Of a stretch of DNA of 64,000 nucleotides, positions 17,428-26,409 are shown piece after piece. Origin of the DNA: Jannaschia sp. Os4. Its GTDB lineage: Bacteria; Pseudomonadota; Alphaproteobacteria; Rhodobacterales; Rhodobacteraceae. Under the pieces are notes generated by a model. The model was not told the origin of the DNA, searched no databases, and worked only from the letters and a program-made list of their open reading frames with translations. The position numbers and the translations under genes were made by a program. How positions within the stretch are numbered: position 1 is the stretch's first letter; every line of letters starts with the position of its first letter. The DNA is taken from the NCBI RefSeq assembly GCF_016820245.1, contig NZ_JAFCAR010000003.1:329001-393000 (forward strand). Reading direction: 5' to 3'.

Positions 17428-18450
17428 ATGGGCCATGCCCCCGCGACCGAGACCCCGCGCAGCTACAAGGACTGGGCGCGCGAGCTGCGCCCCTACCAGA
17501 ACGCCCGCCTCGGGCGGAGCCTCCTCGAGATCGCGATCACGCTGCTGCCCTACGCGGCGCTGTGGCTCGCGGCGGCGGCGCTGGTCGCCCGCGGGCAGTG
17601 GTGGGGCCTCCTCCTGACGATCCCGGCGGCGGGGTTCCTGCTGCGCGTGTTCATCCTGCAGCACGATTGCGGGCACGGCGCGCTCTTCGCGTCCAAGCGG
17701 GCGAACGACTGGACGGGTCGCCTGCTCGGGGTGCTGACCTTCGCGCCCTACGACTACTGGCGCCGCTCCCATGCGGTGCATCACGGGGGCGCGGGCAACC
17801 TCGACCGCCGGGGCCTCGGCGACATCACCACGCTGACGGTGGCCGAGTACCGCGCGCAGTCCCGCCTCGGGCGGCTGCGCTACCGGCTCTACCGGCATCC
17901 GGCGGTGATGTTCGGGATCGGGCCCGCGTGGATGTTCCTGTGCCAGTTCCGCCTGCCCGTGGGGCTGATGCGGGACGGGCCGGGGCCGTGGGTCTCGACG
18001 CTGGCGACGACGCTGGCCGTGGTGCCGCCCGCGCTGCTTCTGGCGTCGGTCTTCGGCTGGGGGCCGGTGCTGGCGGTGCAGCTGCCCACGACGCTGATCG
18101 CGGCGACGGCGGGCATCTGGCTGTTCTACGTGCAGCACCAGTTCGAGGAGACGCACTGGTCCGAGGAGGAGGAGTGGCGCTTCGGCCATGCGGCGCTGCA
18201 CGGCTCGTCCAACTACGTGCTGCCGCGCCCGCTGCCGTGGATCACGGGCTACGTCGGCGTCCACCACGTCCACCACCTCGCGGCGCGGATCCCGTTCTAC
18301 CGCCTGCCCGAGGTGCTGCGCGACCACCCGGACCTCGCGCGGATGGGGCGGATCACCGTGCGCGAGAGCCTCGCCACCGTGCGCCTGACGCTGTGGGACG
18401 AGGCGGCGCGGCGGCTGATCTCCTTCCGCGAGGCGCACGCGGCGGCCTGA
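17428..18450 (+). CDS. Membrane fatty acid desaturase
   Basis: The 340-residue integral membrane protein has the three histidine boxes of the FA_desaturase family: H-D-C-G-H (79-83), H-A-V-H-H (115-119) and H-H-V-H-H (279-283). Hydrophobic pairs before box one and between boxes two and three span the membrane so that the di-iron site faces the cytoplasm. It introduces double bonds in acyl chains of lipids or acyl-CoA; regiospecificity cannot be read here. ATG 17428 is the start that matches the family. The gene sits between ugpC and the sugar operon without an evident functional link. Confidence 0.87.
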   Translation: MGHAPATETPRSYKDWARELRPYQNARLGRSLLEIAITLLPYAALWLAAAALVARGQWWGLLLTIPAAGFLLRVFILQHDCGHGALFASKRANDWTGRLLGVLTFAPYDYWRRSHAVHHGGAGNLDRRGLGDITTLTVAEYRAQSRLGRLRYRLYRHPAVMFGIGPAWMFLCQFRLPVGLMRDGPGPWVSTLATTLAVVPPALLLASVFGWGPVLAVQLPTTLIAATAGIWLFYVQHQFEETHWSEEEEWRFGHAALHGSSNYVLPRPLPWITGYVGVHHVHHLAARIPFYRLPEVLRDHPDLARMGRITVRESLATVRLTLWDEAARRLISFREAHAAA

Positions 18451-18515
18451 GGCGCGGGCTCCCCCGCGACGCCGCTTGCCCCCGGCGGGGGGATGGGTGC
18501 ATCGTCGCGCCGCAA

Positions 18516-18550
18516 GCGCGGCCCGGAGGAGGGGCCGCGCGCAAGGGAGG
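18516..18550 (+). promoter_or_regulatory. Leader hairpin with SD-like loop before the sugar binding-protein gene
   Basis: A perfect 9-bp stem (18516-18524 and 18532-18540) holds a GGAGGAG loop. The true Shine-Dalgarno AGGGAGG is at 18544-18550, six bases before ATG 18557. The exposed purine loop could bind an anti-SD sRNA or a CsrA-like protein. A smaller version of the same layout precedes dctP at 200. Function is inferred. Confidence 0.5.
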
Positions 18551-18556
18551 ACACCA

Positions 18557-19816
18557 ATGCGCACCACCATCGCGGCGCTCGCCGCCACCACCATGCTGGC
18601 CGGCACGGCGCTGGCCGACGGGCACTCGACCCTCGAAGGCACCATGCGGATCATCTCCGACATGTCGAACCCCGCGCCGCGCGCGGTGATGGAGGGGCTC
18701 GCGGCCGAGTTCGACGAGATGCACCCGAACCTCACCGTCGAGCTGGAGATCGTCGACCGCGAGGCGTGGAAGAGCCAGATCCGCAACGCGCTGTCGGCCA
18801 ACCCGCCGGACGTCGTGAACTGGTACGCCGCCAACCGGATGCGGCCCTACGTCGACTCGGGGCTGTTCATGGACGTCTCCGACGTCTGGGCCGAGCCGGA
18901 GTTCGAGGCGCTGGCCTCGACCAAGGGCGCGATGACCATCGACGGCAAGCAGTGGGGCGTGCCCTACACCTACTACCAGTGGGGCGTGTACTACCGCGAG
19001 GACGTCTACGACGACCTCGGGCTGGAGGAGCCGGCGACCTACGAGGAGCTGAAGGCCAACTGCCAAGCGATCCTCGACGCGGGCAAGAAGTGCTTCACCA
19101 TCGGGTCGAAGTTCCTTTGGACGGCCGGCGGCTGGTTCGACTACATCAACGCCCGGACCCACGGCTACGACTTCCACATGGAGCTGGCCCGCGGCGAGGT
19201 GGAGTGGACGGACGACCGCGTGCGCGAGACGTTCGCCAACTGGCGCGAGCTGATCGACATGGGCGCGTTCATCGACGACCACCAGACCTACTCGTGGCAG
19301 GAGGCGCTGCCCTTCATGACCGGCGAGGACCCGGAGGCCGTCCACTACCTGATGGGCAACTTCGCCGTCGCGCCGCTGCGGGACGCGGGCCTGTCGGACG
19401 AGCAGCTGGACTTCTTCCAGTTCCCGACCATCACGGACGGGGTGGCCTATGCCGAGGACGCGCCGACGGACACGTTCCACGTCGCTTCGGGCGCGTCGAA
19501 CCCCGACGCCGCCAAGGAGTTCCTCCGCTTCGTGACCTCGGCCGACGTGCAGACCCGCATCAACGGCGGGGACGCGCTTGGCCAGCTCCCGGTCAACGCC
19601 AACTCGTCCGTCGACGACGACGAGTTCCTGAACGCGGGCTTCGACATGCTGTCGAACAACGCGACGGGCGGGATCATGCAGTTCTTCGACCGCGACCTCG
19701 ACGCCGAGATGGCGTCCATCGCGATGGAGGGCCTGCAGGAGTTCATGGTGTTCCCCGACAACCTCGACGACATCCTGAACCGCCTCGAGCAGGCGCGCGC
19801 GCGAATCTACGAGTGA
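18557..19816 (+). CDS. Sugar ABC transporter solute-binding protein
   Basis: This periplasmic binding protein of the carbohydrate-uptake-1 (family 1) type has 419 residues. The signal peptide is residues 1-20 with cleavage at A-L-A/D-G-H. The mature part has the usual N-terminal E-G-T-M-R-I-I-S-D strand, P-P-D-V-V-N-W-Y near residue 78 and Y-Y-Q-W-G-V-Y-Y-R near 137. Many aromatic residues suit an oligosaccharide pocket. It is the first gene of a long operon ending with glycosidases and galactose catabolism. The ligand is therefore probably an alpha- or beta-galactoside; the exact sugar is unknown. Confidence 0.92.
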   Translation: MRTTIAALAATTMLAGTALADGHSTLEGTMRIISDMSNPAPRAVMEGLAAEFDEMHPNLTVELEIVDREAWKSQIRNALSANPPDVVNWYAANRMRPYVDSGLFMDVSDVWAEPEFEALASTKGAMTIDGKQWGVPYTYYQWGVYYREDVYDDLGLEEPATYEELKANCQAILDAGKKCFTIGSKFLWTAGGWFDYINARTHGYDFHMELARGEVEWTDDRVRETFANWRELIDMGAFIDDHQTYSWQEALPFMTGEDPEAVHYLMGNFAVAPLRDAGLSDEQLDFFQFPTITDGVAYAEDAPTDTFHVASGASNPDAAKEFLRFVTSADVQTRINGGDALGQLPVNANSSVDDDEFLNAGFDMLSNNATGGIMQFFDRDLDAEMASIAMEGLQEFMVFPDNLDDILNRLEQARARIYE

Positions 19817-19899
19817 CGGCTCACCGGGGGCGGCGTCCGCGCCGCCCCCACCCCTCCGACCCATCGGCGGGGGCCGGTCCGAACCGCTGGTCCCCTCCC

Positions 19900-20346
19900 A
19901 TGCGCCGACTGATCGCCACCCTCCTCGTGCTGGCCGCCGCCCCGGCGGGGGCCTCCGTGCGGGGCGCGTGCACCGCCGGGTCGATGTGGTGGGCCGAGGG
20001 CGCGCTCGCCGCGCTCGGCCCCTGCGAGGCGCCGGGCGAGGGCTTCTTCCTGCTCGCCTGCAACGGCCCCATCCCCGTGATCGAGATCGACACCGACGCC
20101 CGCGTGGCCGAGGGCGCGCCCGCCCGCGCGCGGGTCTCCGTCGACGGGCGGGCCTTCGCGCTGGAGGGGACGGGCACCCGCTTCCCGCGCACGGGGCTCG
20201 TCGGCATCGGGCAGGCGCCGATCCCGAGCGGCCTCCTCGAGGCGCTGGCGCGGGGCAGCCGCGCGACCTTCGCGCTGCCCGGCGAGACGCGCGACATCCA
20301 CCTCGCCGGATCGGCCCGCGCCATCCGGTCCGCCTGCGGAGGATAA
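19900..20346 (+). CDS. Hypothetical small secreted protein within the sugar operon
   Basis: I do not recognise a family. The 148-residue protein has a clear signal peptide (M-R-R-L-I-A-T-L-L-V-L-A-A-A-P-A-G-A-S). The mature domain has four cysteines (G-A-C-T, G-P-C-E, L-A-C-N-G, S-A-C-G-G), which suggests two disulfides and a periplasmic location. Its position between the binding protein and first permease, with two bases before the permease ATG, makes co-expression likely. A role in sugar capture or envelope quality control is possible but unsupported. Confidence 0.65.
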   Translation: MRRLIATLLVLAAAPAGASVRGACTAGSMWWAEGALAALGPCEAPGEGFFLLACNGPIPVIEIDTDARVAEGAPARARVSVDGRAFALEGTGTRFPRTGLVGIGQAPIPSGLLEALARGSRATFALPGETRDIHLAGSARAIRSACGG

Positions 20347-20348
20347 GC

Positions 20349-21302
20349 ATGGCCAACGTCTCCCCCGCCGTCCCCGACATCCATCCGCCGGTCCGCGGGC
20401 GCGGCTGGTACCGCCGCAACGAGATCGCGATCACGCCGTGGCTGTTCCTCCTGCCGGGCATCCTGTTCTTCGCGGTCTACGTCATCATCCCGATCTTCCA
20501 GTCCTTCCACGTCTCGCTCTACGAGTGGAACGGCTTGGGCGAGCTGTCCGAGCAGGGCGAGTTCGTGGGCCTGCGCAACTACGAGGAGCTGGCCACCGAC
20601 CGGGCGTTCGAGATCAGCCTCTGGAACAACCTCAAGTGGCTGGTGCTCTACCTGCTGGCCATCCCGGCGGGCCTCTTCATCGCGCTGTTCCTGAACCAGA
20701 CGGTGACGGGCATCCGCCTCTACAAGTCTCTGTTCTTCTTCCCCTTCGTCATCAGCCAAGTGGTCGTGGGCCTCGTGTTCTCGTGGTTCTACCTGCCGCG
20801 CGTGGGGCTCCTGAACGTGGTCCTCGGCTGGTTCGGGATCGACGGGGTCAACTTCCTCGGCGACCCCGACATCGCGACCTACGCGATCATCGCCGCGGGC
20901 CTGTGGCCGCAGACGGCCTACTGCATGATCCTCTACCTGACGGGCCTCAACGCCGTGGACCCCGAGCAGATCGAGGCGGGCCGCCTCGACGGGGCCAAGG
21001 GCTGGCGGATGCTGTGGCACGTCGTGCTGCCGCAGTTGCGGCCCGCGACCTTCATCGCCTTCGTCGTCACGATCATCGGCGCGCTCCGGTCCTTCGACCT
21101 GATCTCGATCATGACCAACGGAGGGCCGTTCGGCTCCACCCGGGTGCTCAGCTTCTACATGTTCGAGAAGGCCCTGTCGGAATACGGCTTCCGCATGGGC
21201 TACGGCTCGGCCATCGCGGTGGTGCTGTTCTTCATCATGCTGTTCTTCATCGCCTACTTCCTGTGGTCGATGTGGCGCGACGAGAAGGCGGCGGCGCGGT
21301 GA
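20349..21302 (+). CDS. Sugar ABC transporter permease, MalF type
   Basis: This 317-residue inner-membrane permease has six to seven hydrophobic segments, starting with W-L-F-L-L-P-G-I-L-F-F-A-V-Y. The cytoplasmic EAA loop reads E-A-G-R-L-D-G-A-K-G-W-R-M-L-W-H-V-V-L-P near 220-240, where the ATPase docks. The protein pairs with the permease at 21661. ATG 20349 is two bases after the stop of the small secreted protein gene. Its stop overlaps the GTG of the next gene. Confidence 0.92.
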   Translation: MANVSPAVPDIHPPVRGRGWYRRNEIAITPWLFLLPGILFFAVYVIIPIFQSFHVSLYEWNGLGELSEQGEFVGLRNYEELATDRAFEISLWNNLKWLVLYLLAIPAGLFIALFLNQTVTGIRLYKSLFFFPFVISQVVVGLVFSWFYLPRVGLLNVVLGWFGIDGVNFLGDPDIATYAIIAAGLWPQTAYCMILYLTGLNAVDPEQIEAGRLDGAKGWRMLWHVVLPQLRPATFIAFVVTIIGALRSFDLISIMTNGGPFGSTRVLSFYMFEKALSEYGFRMGYGSAIAVVLFFIMLFFIAYFLWSMWRDEKAAAR

Positions 21303-21658
21303 ACCGGGCGGCCGTCGACGCGCTCTGCGCCGCCCATCCCGGCGCCACGCCCCCCGCGCCGGGGGAGCTCGTCGCGTGGAAGGTGGGCGGCAAGATGTTC
21401 TGCTGCTTCTCGGGCGAGGCGTCCAAGCCCTCCGCCCCCACCGAGGGGGCGAGCGGGTTCTCCGTGAAGTGCCCCGACGTGGAGACCGCCGCCATGCTGA
21501 TCGACGCGGGCGTGGCGCGGCGCGCGCCCTACTTCCACCGCTCGTGGGTCCGCGTCCCCTTCGAGGGCACGGATGCGGACGAGGCCGCCCACCGCATCGC
21601 CGTCAGCTACGACACCATCGTCGCCACCCTGCCCAAGCGCGTCCGGGAGGCGCTCTGA
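21299..21658 (+). CDS. MmcQ/YjbR-family protein
   Basis: The 119-residue protein starts at GTG 21299, overlapping the permease stop as GTGA. Sequence such as W-K-V-G-G-K-M-F-C-C-F, S-V-K-C-P-D, H-R-S-W-V-R-V and S-Y-D-T-I-V-A-T-L-P-K fits the MmcQ/YjbR (CyaY-like fold) family, often described as DNA-binding but without a proven activity. It lies between the two permease genes of one importer, with only two bases before the next ATG. Such a protein is not part of known sugar transporters, so a regulatory role is possible but untested. Confidence 0.75.
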   Translation: MNRAAVDALCAAHPGATPPAPGELVAWKVGGKMFCCFSGEASKPSAPTEGASGFSVKCPDVETAAMLIDAGVARRAPYFHRSWVRVPFEGTDADEAAHRIAVSYDTIVATLPKRVREAL

Positions 21659-21660
21659 CC

Positions 21661-22509
21661 ATGTTCCCGCGCCCGATCCAGACCCAGTCGGCGGCGGTCC
21701 AGACCGCCTACAAGACGCTGCTGCCGCTGGCCCTGATCATGTGGCTCCTGCCGCTGATCGCGGTGGCCATCTTCTCGATCCGCCCCGAGGCCGACTTCGC
21801 CACCGGCAACTACTGGGGGATGCCGTCGTCCTTCGACCTCGCGGCCAACTACGGGCGCGTGTTCTTCGACAGCGACATGCCGCGCTACCTGCTCAACAGC
21901 TTCCTCATCACCATCCCCACGGTGGTGGGCGCGGTGGCGCTGTCGTGCATGACCGGCTTCGCGCTGGGCATCTACCGGTTCAAGGGCAACCTGTGGATCT
22001 TCTTCATGTTCATCGCGGGCAACTTCGTGCCCTTCCAGATCCTGATGGTCCCCGTGCGCGACCTGACCGTGGACCTCGGCCTCTACGACACCAAGCTGGG
22101 CCTCGTCCTGTTCCACGTCGCCTTCCAGACCGGCTTCTGCACCCTCTTCATGCGCAACTTCATCCGCGCGCTGCCCTTCCCGCTGATCGAGGCGGCGCGG
22201 GTCGAGGGCGTGTCCGAGTGGCGCATCTTCTGGTTCGTCGTGCTGCCCCTGATGAAGCCCGCGCTCGCCGCCTTGGCCGTGCTCATCTTCACCTTCATCT
22301 GGAACGACTACTTCTGGGCCATCGTCCTGACCCAAGGCCCGGACGCCCAGCCCGTCACGGCGGGCATCACCTCGTTCAACTCGCAGTTCCGCGCGGCCTA
22401 CCACCTGATGAGCGCGGGCAGCATCGTCGCCGCCCTGCCGCCGGTGCTGATGTTCTTCCTGATGCAGAAGCACTTCATCGCGGGCTTGACGCTGGGCGCC
22501 GTGAAGTAG
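21661..22509 (+). CDS. Sugar ABC transporter permease, MalG type
   Basis: The second permease subunit has 282 residues and six predicted membrane segments. Its EAA loop reads E-A-A-R-V-E-G-V-S-E-W-R-I-F-W-F-V-V-L-P near residue 180. The C-terminal end (Q-K-H-F-I-A-G-L-T-L-G-A-V-K) is the classical MalG family ending. With the permease at 20349 it forms the channel, probably energised by the UgpC-type ATPase at 16245. Confidence 0.92.
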   Translation: MFPRPIQTQSAAVQTAYKTLLPLALIMWLLPLIAVAIFSIRPEADFATGNYWGMPSSFDLAANYGRVFFDSDMPRYLLNSFLITIPTVVGAVALSCMTGFALGIYRFKGNLWIFFMFIAGNFVPFQILMVPVRDLTVDLGLYDTKLGLVLFHVAFQTGFCTLFMRNFIRALPFPLIEAARVEGVSEWRIFWFVVLPLMKPALAALAVLIFTFIWNDYFWAIVLTQGPDAQPVTAGITSFNSQFRAAYHLMSAGSIVAALPPVLMFFLMQKHFIAGLTLGAVK

Positions 22510-22521
22510 AGCCGCGCGACC

Positions 22522-24702
22522 ATGACCGCGACACCGCCCCCCGCCACGGCGGATGCCCTGCCCGTCGGCACCGCCCCCGCCCCGCCGGCCCCCCGCCGCG
22601 CCGCCCGCGCATGGCGGCTGGACGACCGCGACCCGGAGACGGGAGCGCGCCAGACGATGGTGCTCGCCGCGACCGGCGACCGGCTGCCCGAGGTGGTCTA
22701 CTGGGGCGCGCCGCTGCCCGCGGAGGCGGACCTCGCCACGCTCCACGCGGCGGCCGCCATCGACGTCACCGGCGGGATGCTGGACGAGAACCCCGACCTG
22801 TCGCTGTCCCCCGAGGCGGTCCGCACCTTCCCCGGCCAGCCCGGCCTGATCCTGCGCGACGAGGGCGGCACGCCGCTGCTGCCCAAGTTCCGCTACGCCT
22901 CCGAGGACGCGGCGGACGGCCTCTCCCTTACCTATGCCGACGCGGAGAACGGCCTGCGGCTGACCTTCCGCTTCCGCCCCGACCCCTCGACTCGCATCGT
23001 CGAGGCCAAGACCGTCCTCGAGGCCGACCGCCCGGTCCACCTGCACTGGCTCGCCGCGCCCGTCCTGCCCGCGCCGCAGCAGTCCGACGAGATGATCGAC
23101 GTTTCCGGGCGGTGGGTGGGGGAGTTCCAGCTCAACCGCACCGCGTGGTCGCCGGGGATGCGCTACCGCGAGAACCGCACGGGCCGGACGGGGCACGAGC
23201 ACTTCCCCGGCCTGCTTGTCCCGCTGCGCGGCGCCACCAACACCCAAGGCGAGTGCTACGGCTTCCACTACGGCTGGTCCGGCGGCCACAAGATGATCGC
23301 CGAGGAGCTGCCCGACGGGCGCCGCCAGATCCAGTGGGGCCACGCCGCCCGGATGGAGACGAAGCCCGGCACCCGGTTCGAGAGCGCGACCCTCTACGTC
23401 ACCTACTCGCAATACGGGCTCAACGGCTGCGCGGTCGCCTTCCAGCGCCACGTCCGGGACCGCATCGTGACGTGGCCCAAGGGCGCGGCCCATCCGCGCC
23501 CGGTGCACTACAACTGCTGGGAGGCGGTCTACTTCGACCACAAGCTCCCCGTGCTGAAGGACATCGCGGAACGCGCCGCCGACCTCGGGGCGGAGCGCTT
23601 CGTCCTCGACGACGGCTGGTTCGGCCAGCGCGACGACGACACCCGGTCGCTGTCGGACTGGGAGGTGGACCCGCGCAAGTATCCCGACGGCCTCGGCCCC
23701 CTGATCGACCACGTCCACGGCCTCGGGATGACCTTCGGCCTGTGGTTCGAGCCCGAGATGATCAACCCCGACAGCGACATCCACCGCGCCCACCCGGACT
23801 GGGCCTTGGGCGGCGAGGACCAGACGCTGGGGCGCCAGCAGAAGGCGCTCAACATGGCGCTGCCGGAGGTGCGCGACTTCATCTACGATCGCATGGCCGC
23901 GATCCTGTCGCGTCACGCGATCGACTACGTGAAGTGGGACCACAACCGCGTCCTGCCGATGCCGGACGCCGACCAGACGCGCGGCAGCTACGCGCTGATC
24001 GACCGGCTGCGGACGGACTTCCCGCAGGTCGAGATCGAGTCCTGCGCGTCGGGCGGCGGCCGCATCGACTTCGGCATCCTGAAGCGCACCCAGCGGGTGT
24101 GGCTGTCGGACTCGAACGACGCGCTGGAGCGGCTCCGCATCCAGCACGACGGCGCGCTGTGGCTGCCGCTCGCGGTGACCGGCTCCCATGTCGGGCCGCG
24201 CCGGTGCCACACGTCGGGGCGGGTGCTCGACATCGCGTTCCGCGCGTGGGTCGCCGCGCAGCGGCACATGGGGTTCGAGATGGACCCGCGCGAGCTGGAC
24301 GACCGCGAGGCGCGCGTGCTGCGCGACGTCGCGGCGTGGTGGAAGGCCAACCGCGACTGGATGACCTCCGCCGACATCCACCGCCTCGACAGCGCCGACC
24401 CCGCCGTGCTCGCCGAGCAGCAGCAGGCCCGCGACGGCTCCCGCTTCGTCTGCTTCGCCGGCAAGGCCGCCACCTCCGCCCAGATCGCGCCCCGCCCCCT
24501 CCGCCTCACCGCGCTGGAGGCCGACGCCACCTACCGGATCGAGCTGGTCAACCGCGCCGACGCCCCCGCGCTCAGCCGGGGGATGCCGCTCCTCAAGGAC
24601 GGCCCGGTAGAGCTGTCGGGCACTTGGCTCATGCAGCATGGACTGGTGCTGCCGTGGTCCTTCCCCGAGACCATGTGGGTCGTGGAGGGCCGACGCCTGT
24701 GA
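22522..24702 (+). CDS. Alpha-galactosidase, GH36
   Basis: This 726-residue enzyme of family GH36 hydrolyses terminal alpha-galactosyl groups of raffinose, melibiose, stachyose or galactosylglycerol-type sugars. The nucleophile Asp473 lies in Y-V-K-W-D-H-N-R and the probable acid/base Asp530 in W-L-S-D-S-N-D. Other GH36 marks are V-L-D-D-G-W-F-G, G-L-W-F-E-P-E-M-I-N-P-D-S and S-C-A-S-G-G-G-R. There is no signal peptide, so the substrate must be imported first, which agrees with the transporter genes just upstream. ATG 22522 lies 12 bases after the permease stop. Confidence 0.95.
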   Translation: MTATPPPATADALPVGTAPAPPAPRRAARAWRLDDRDPETGARQTMVLAATGDRLPEVVYWGAPLPAEADLATLHAAAAIDVTGGMLDENPDLSLSPEAVRTFPGQPGLILRDEGGTPLLPKFRYASEDAADGLSLTYADAENGLRLTFRFRPDPSTRIVEAKTVLEADRPVHLHWLAAPVLPAPQQSDEMIDVSGRWVGEFQLNRTAWSPGMRYRENRTGRTGHEHFPGLLVPLRGATNTQGECYGFHYGWSGGHKMIAEELPDGRRQIQWGHAARMETKPGTRFESATLYVTYSQYGLNGCAVAFQRHVRDRIVTWPKGAAHPRPVHYNCWEAVYFDHKLPVLKDIAERAADLGAERFVLDDGWFGQRDDDTRSLSDWEVDPRKYPDGLGPLIDHVHGLGMTFGLWFEPEMINPDSDIHRAHPDWALGGEDQTLGRQQKALNMALPEVRDFIYDRMAAILSRHAIDYVKWDHNRVLPMPDADQTRGSYALIDRLRTDFPQVEIESCASGGGRIDFGILKRTQRVWLSDSNDALERLRIQHDGALWLPLAVTGSHVGPRRCHTSGRVLDIAFRAWVAAQRHMGFEMDPRELDDREARVLRDVAAWWKANRDWMTSADIHRLDSADPAVLAEQQQARDGSRFVCFAGKAATSAQIAPRPLRLTALEADATYRIELVNRADAPALSRGMPLLKDGPVELSGTWLMQHGLVLPWSFPETMWVVEGRRL

Positions 24703-24763
24703 ACACTGTACAGACCCGCCCCCGGCGGCTTCACGTTCCGTACGGAAATTCGAGGAGGCCCGC

Positions 24764-25534
24764 ATGACCCCCACCTTCCCCGACCTCGAGGGCGCCTCCG
24801 TCTTCGTCACCGGCGGCGGCTCCGGCATCGGCGCCGCGCTGACCGAGGGCTTCCTGCGCCAAGGCGCGAGGGTCGCTTTCGTGGGCCGCTCGGACTACGC
24901 CGCCTTCGCAGCCGAGATGGCCGAGGCCACGGGCAACGAGCCGCTGTTCCTGCAATGCGACGTGACCGACACCGCCGCGCTCCGGGCCGCCCTCGACGAG
25001 GCGTCGGCGCGGCACGGCACCGTCACCCGCCTCGTCAACAACGCCGCCAACGACAAGCGCCACGAGACCCTCGACGTGGACGAGGACTTCTGGCGCTGGT
25101 CCATCGAGATCAACCTCAAGTCCTACCTCTTCGCCTGCCAGCACGCGATCCGGGGGATGCTCGACGCGGGCGTGGCGGGTCACGTTGTGAACTACTCCTC
25201 CATCAGCTACATGATGGGGAACGCGGGCTACGCGATCTACACGGCGGCCAACGCGGGCATCACGGGCCTCACCCGGTCGCTCGCGCGCGAGTTCGGCCCC
25301 AAGGGCATCCGCCTCAACGCCCTCGCCCCCGGCTGGGTGCTGACGCAGGCGCAGCTCGACAAGTGGGCCACGCCCGAGGCGCTCGCGGCCCATCTCGACC
25401 GGCAGTGCCTGAAGGACCACCTGAAGCCGGAGGACATGGTCGCCCCCACCCTGTTCCTCGCCTCCGAGGCGTCCAAGATGATGACCGGGCAGGTCATGGC
25501 CGTGGACGGCGGCGTGGTCACGGTCGCCGCATGA
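24764..25534 (+). CDS. SDR dehydrogenase, probable D-galactose 1-dehydrogenase
   Basis: This 256-residue SDR has N-terminal T-G-G-G-S-G-I-G and N-N-A near residue 90. By context it oxidises D-galactose to galactonolactone, the first De Ley-Doudoroff step: lactonase, KDGal kinase and KDPGal aldolase genes follow in the same operon. The usual Y-x-x-x-K reads Y-T-A-A-N, so the catalytic lysine is replaced by Asn. I recall this in some galactose dehydrogenase-like SDRs but cannot verify it. The A-P-G-W-V-L-T segment and K-P-E-D-M-V near the end fit a sugar dehydrogenase. GAGGAGG precedes ATG 24764. The stop overlaps the kinase start as ATGA. Confidence 0.78.
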   Translation: MTPTFPDLEGASVFVTGGGSGIGAALTEGFLRQGARVAFVGRSDYAAFAAEMAEATGNEPLFLQCDVTDTAALRAALDEASARHGTVTRLVNNAANDKRHETLDVDEDFWRWSIEINLKSYLFACQHAIRGMLDAGVAGHVVNYSSISYMMGNAGYAIYTAANAGITGLTRSLAREFGPKGIRLNALAPGWVLTQAQLDKWATPEALAAHLDRQCLKDHLKPEDMVAPTLFLASEASKMMTGQVMAVDGGVVTVAA

Positions 25535-26403
25535 GGTGGATCGCCGTCGACTGGGGCACGAGCCGATTGCGCGCCACCCTGATGGAGGGGGACCGCCCGC
25601 TGGAGACCCGCGAGAGCGCGGACGGCATGGGCGGCCTCGCGCGCGAGGGGTTCGAGCCCGCGCTCGTGGCCCTGATCGACGACTGGCTGGAAGGCGCCGC
25701 GGAGGTCCGGGCGGCGGGCATGGTCGGCGCGCGCCAAGGCTGGCACGAGGCGCCCTACCGCGCGGTCCCCTGCACCCCGCTGGGCGACGCGGTGGCCGTC
25801 CCGACCAAGGATCCCCGCCTCGACGTCCGCATCGTGCCGGGCCTGTCCCAGCGCGCGCCCCACCCGGACGTCATGCGCGGCGAGGAGGTGCAGATCGCCG
25901 GATGCCTCGCCATCTCGGGCGAGTTCGACGGCTGCCTGTGCCTGCCCGGCACGCACACGAAATGGGTCCACGTCAGCGCGGGCGAGGTCATCTCCTTCCT
26001 GACCGTCATGTCCGGCGAGGTCTTCGCGCTCCTTTCCGAGCGATCCGTCCTGCGCCACTCCGTCGGGGCCGACGGCTGGGACGACGCGGCCTTCGCCGCC
26101 TCCGTCTCGGACGCGCTCTCCCGGCCCGAGGCGCTGACCGCCCGCCTGTTCCGCCTGCGCGCCGCCGACCTGCTCGACCGGCAGGATCCGGCGACGGCCC
26201 GCGCGACCCTGTCGGGCCTCCTCCTCGGGGCGGAGCTCGCCGCCGCCCGCCCGTGGTGGCTGGGCCGCGAGGTGGTCGTCTGCGGCTCCGACCGGACGAC
26301 GCCCGCCTATATGGCCGCGCTCGACGCCCAAGGCGTGACCGCGCGGGCCATCCCGGCCAAGGATGCGACCATCGCGGGCCTGTCGGCCGCGCGCACCGCC
26401 TGA
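25531..26403 (+). CDS. dgoK: 2-dehydro-3-deoxygalactonokinase
   Basis: DgoK phosphorylates 2-keto-3-deoxygalactonate with ATP. The 290-residue length fits the family. The ATP-binding start D-W-G-T-S-R-L-R-A (residues 6-14) and L-C-L-P-G-T-H-T-K-W-V near 133, followed by F-L-T-V-M-S-G-E, are the family signatures. The ATG overlaps the dehydrogenase stop. The product is used directly by the aldolase encoded six bases downstream. Confidence 0.93.
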   Translation: MRWIAVDWGTSRLRATLMEGDRPLETRESADGMGGLAREGFEPALVALIDDWLEGAAEVRAAGMVGARQGWHEAPYRAVPCTPLGDAVAVPTKDPRLDVRIVPGLSQRAPHPDVMRGEEVQIAGCLAISGEFDGCLCLPGTHTKWVHVSAGEVISFLTVMSGEVFALLSERSVLRHSVGADGWDDAAFAASVSDALSRPEALTARLFRLRAADLLDRQDPATARATLSGLLLGAELAAARPWWLGREVVVCGSDRTTPAYMAALDAQGVTARAIPAKDATIAGLSAARTA

Positions 26404-26409
26404 GGACGC

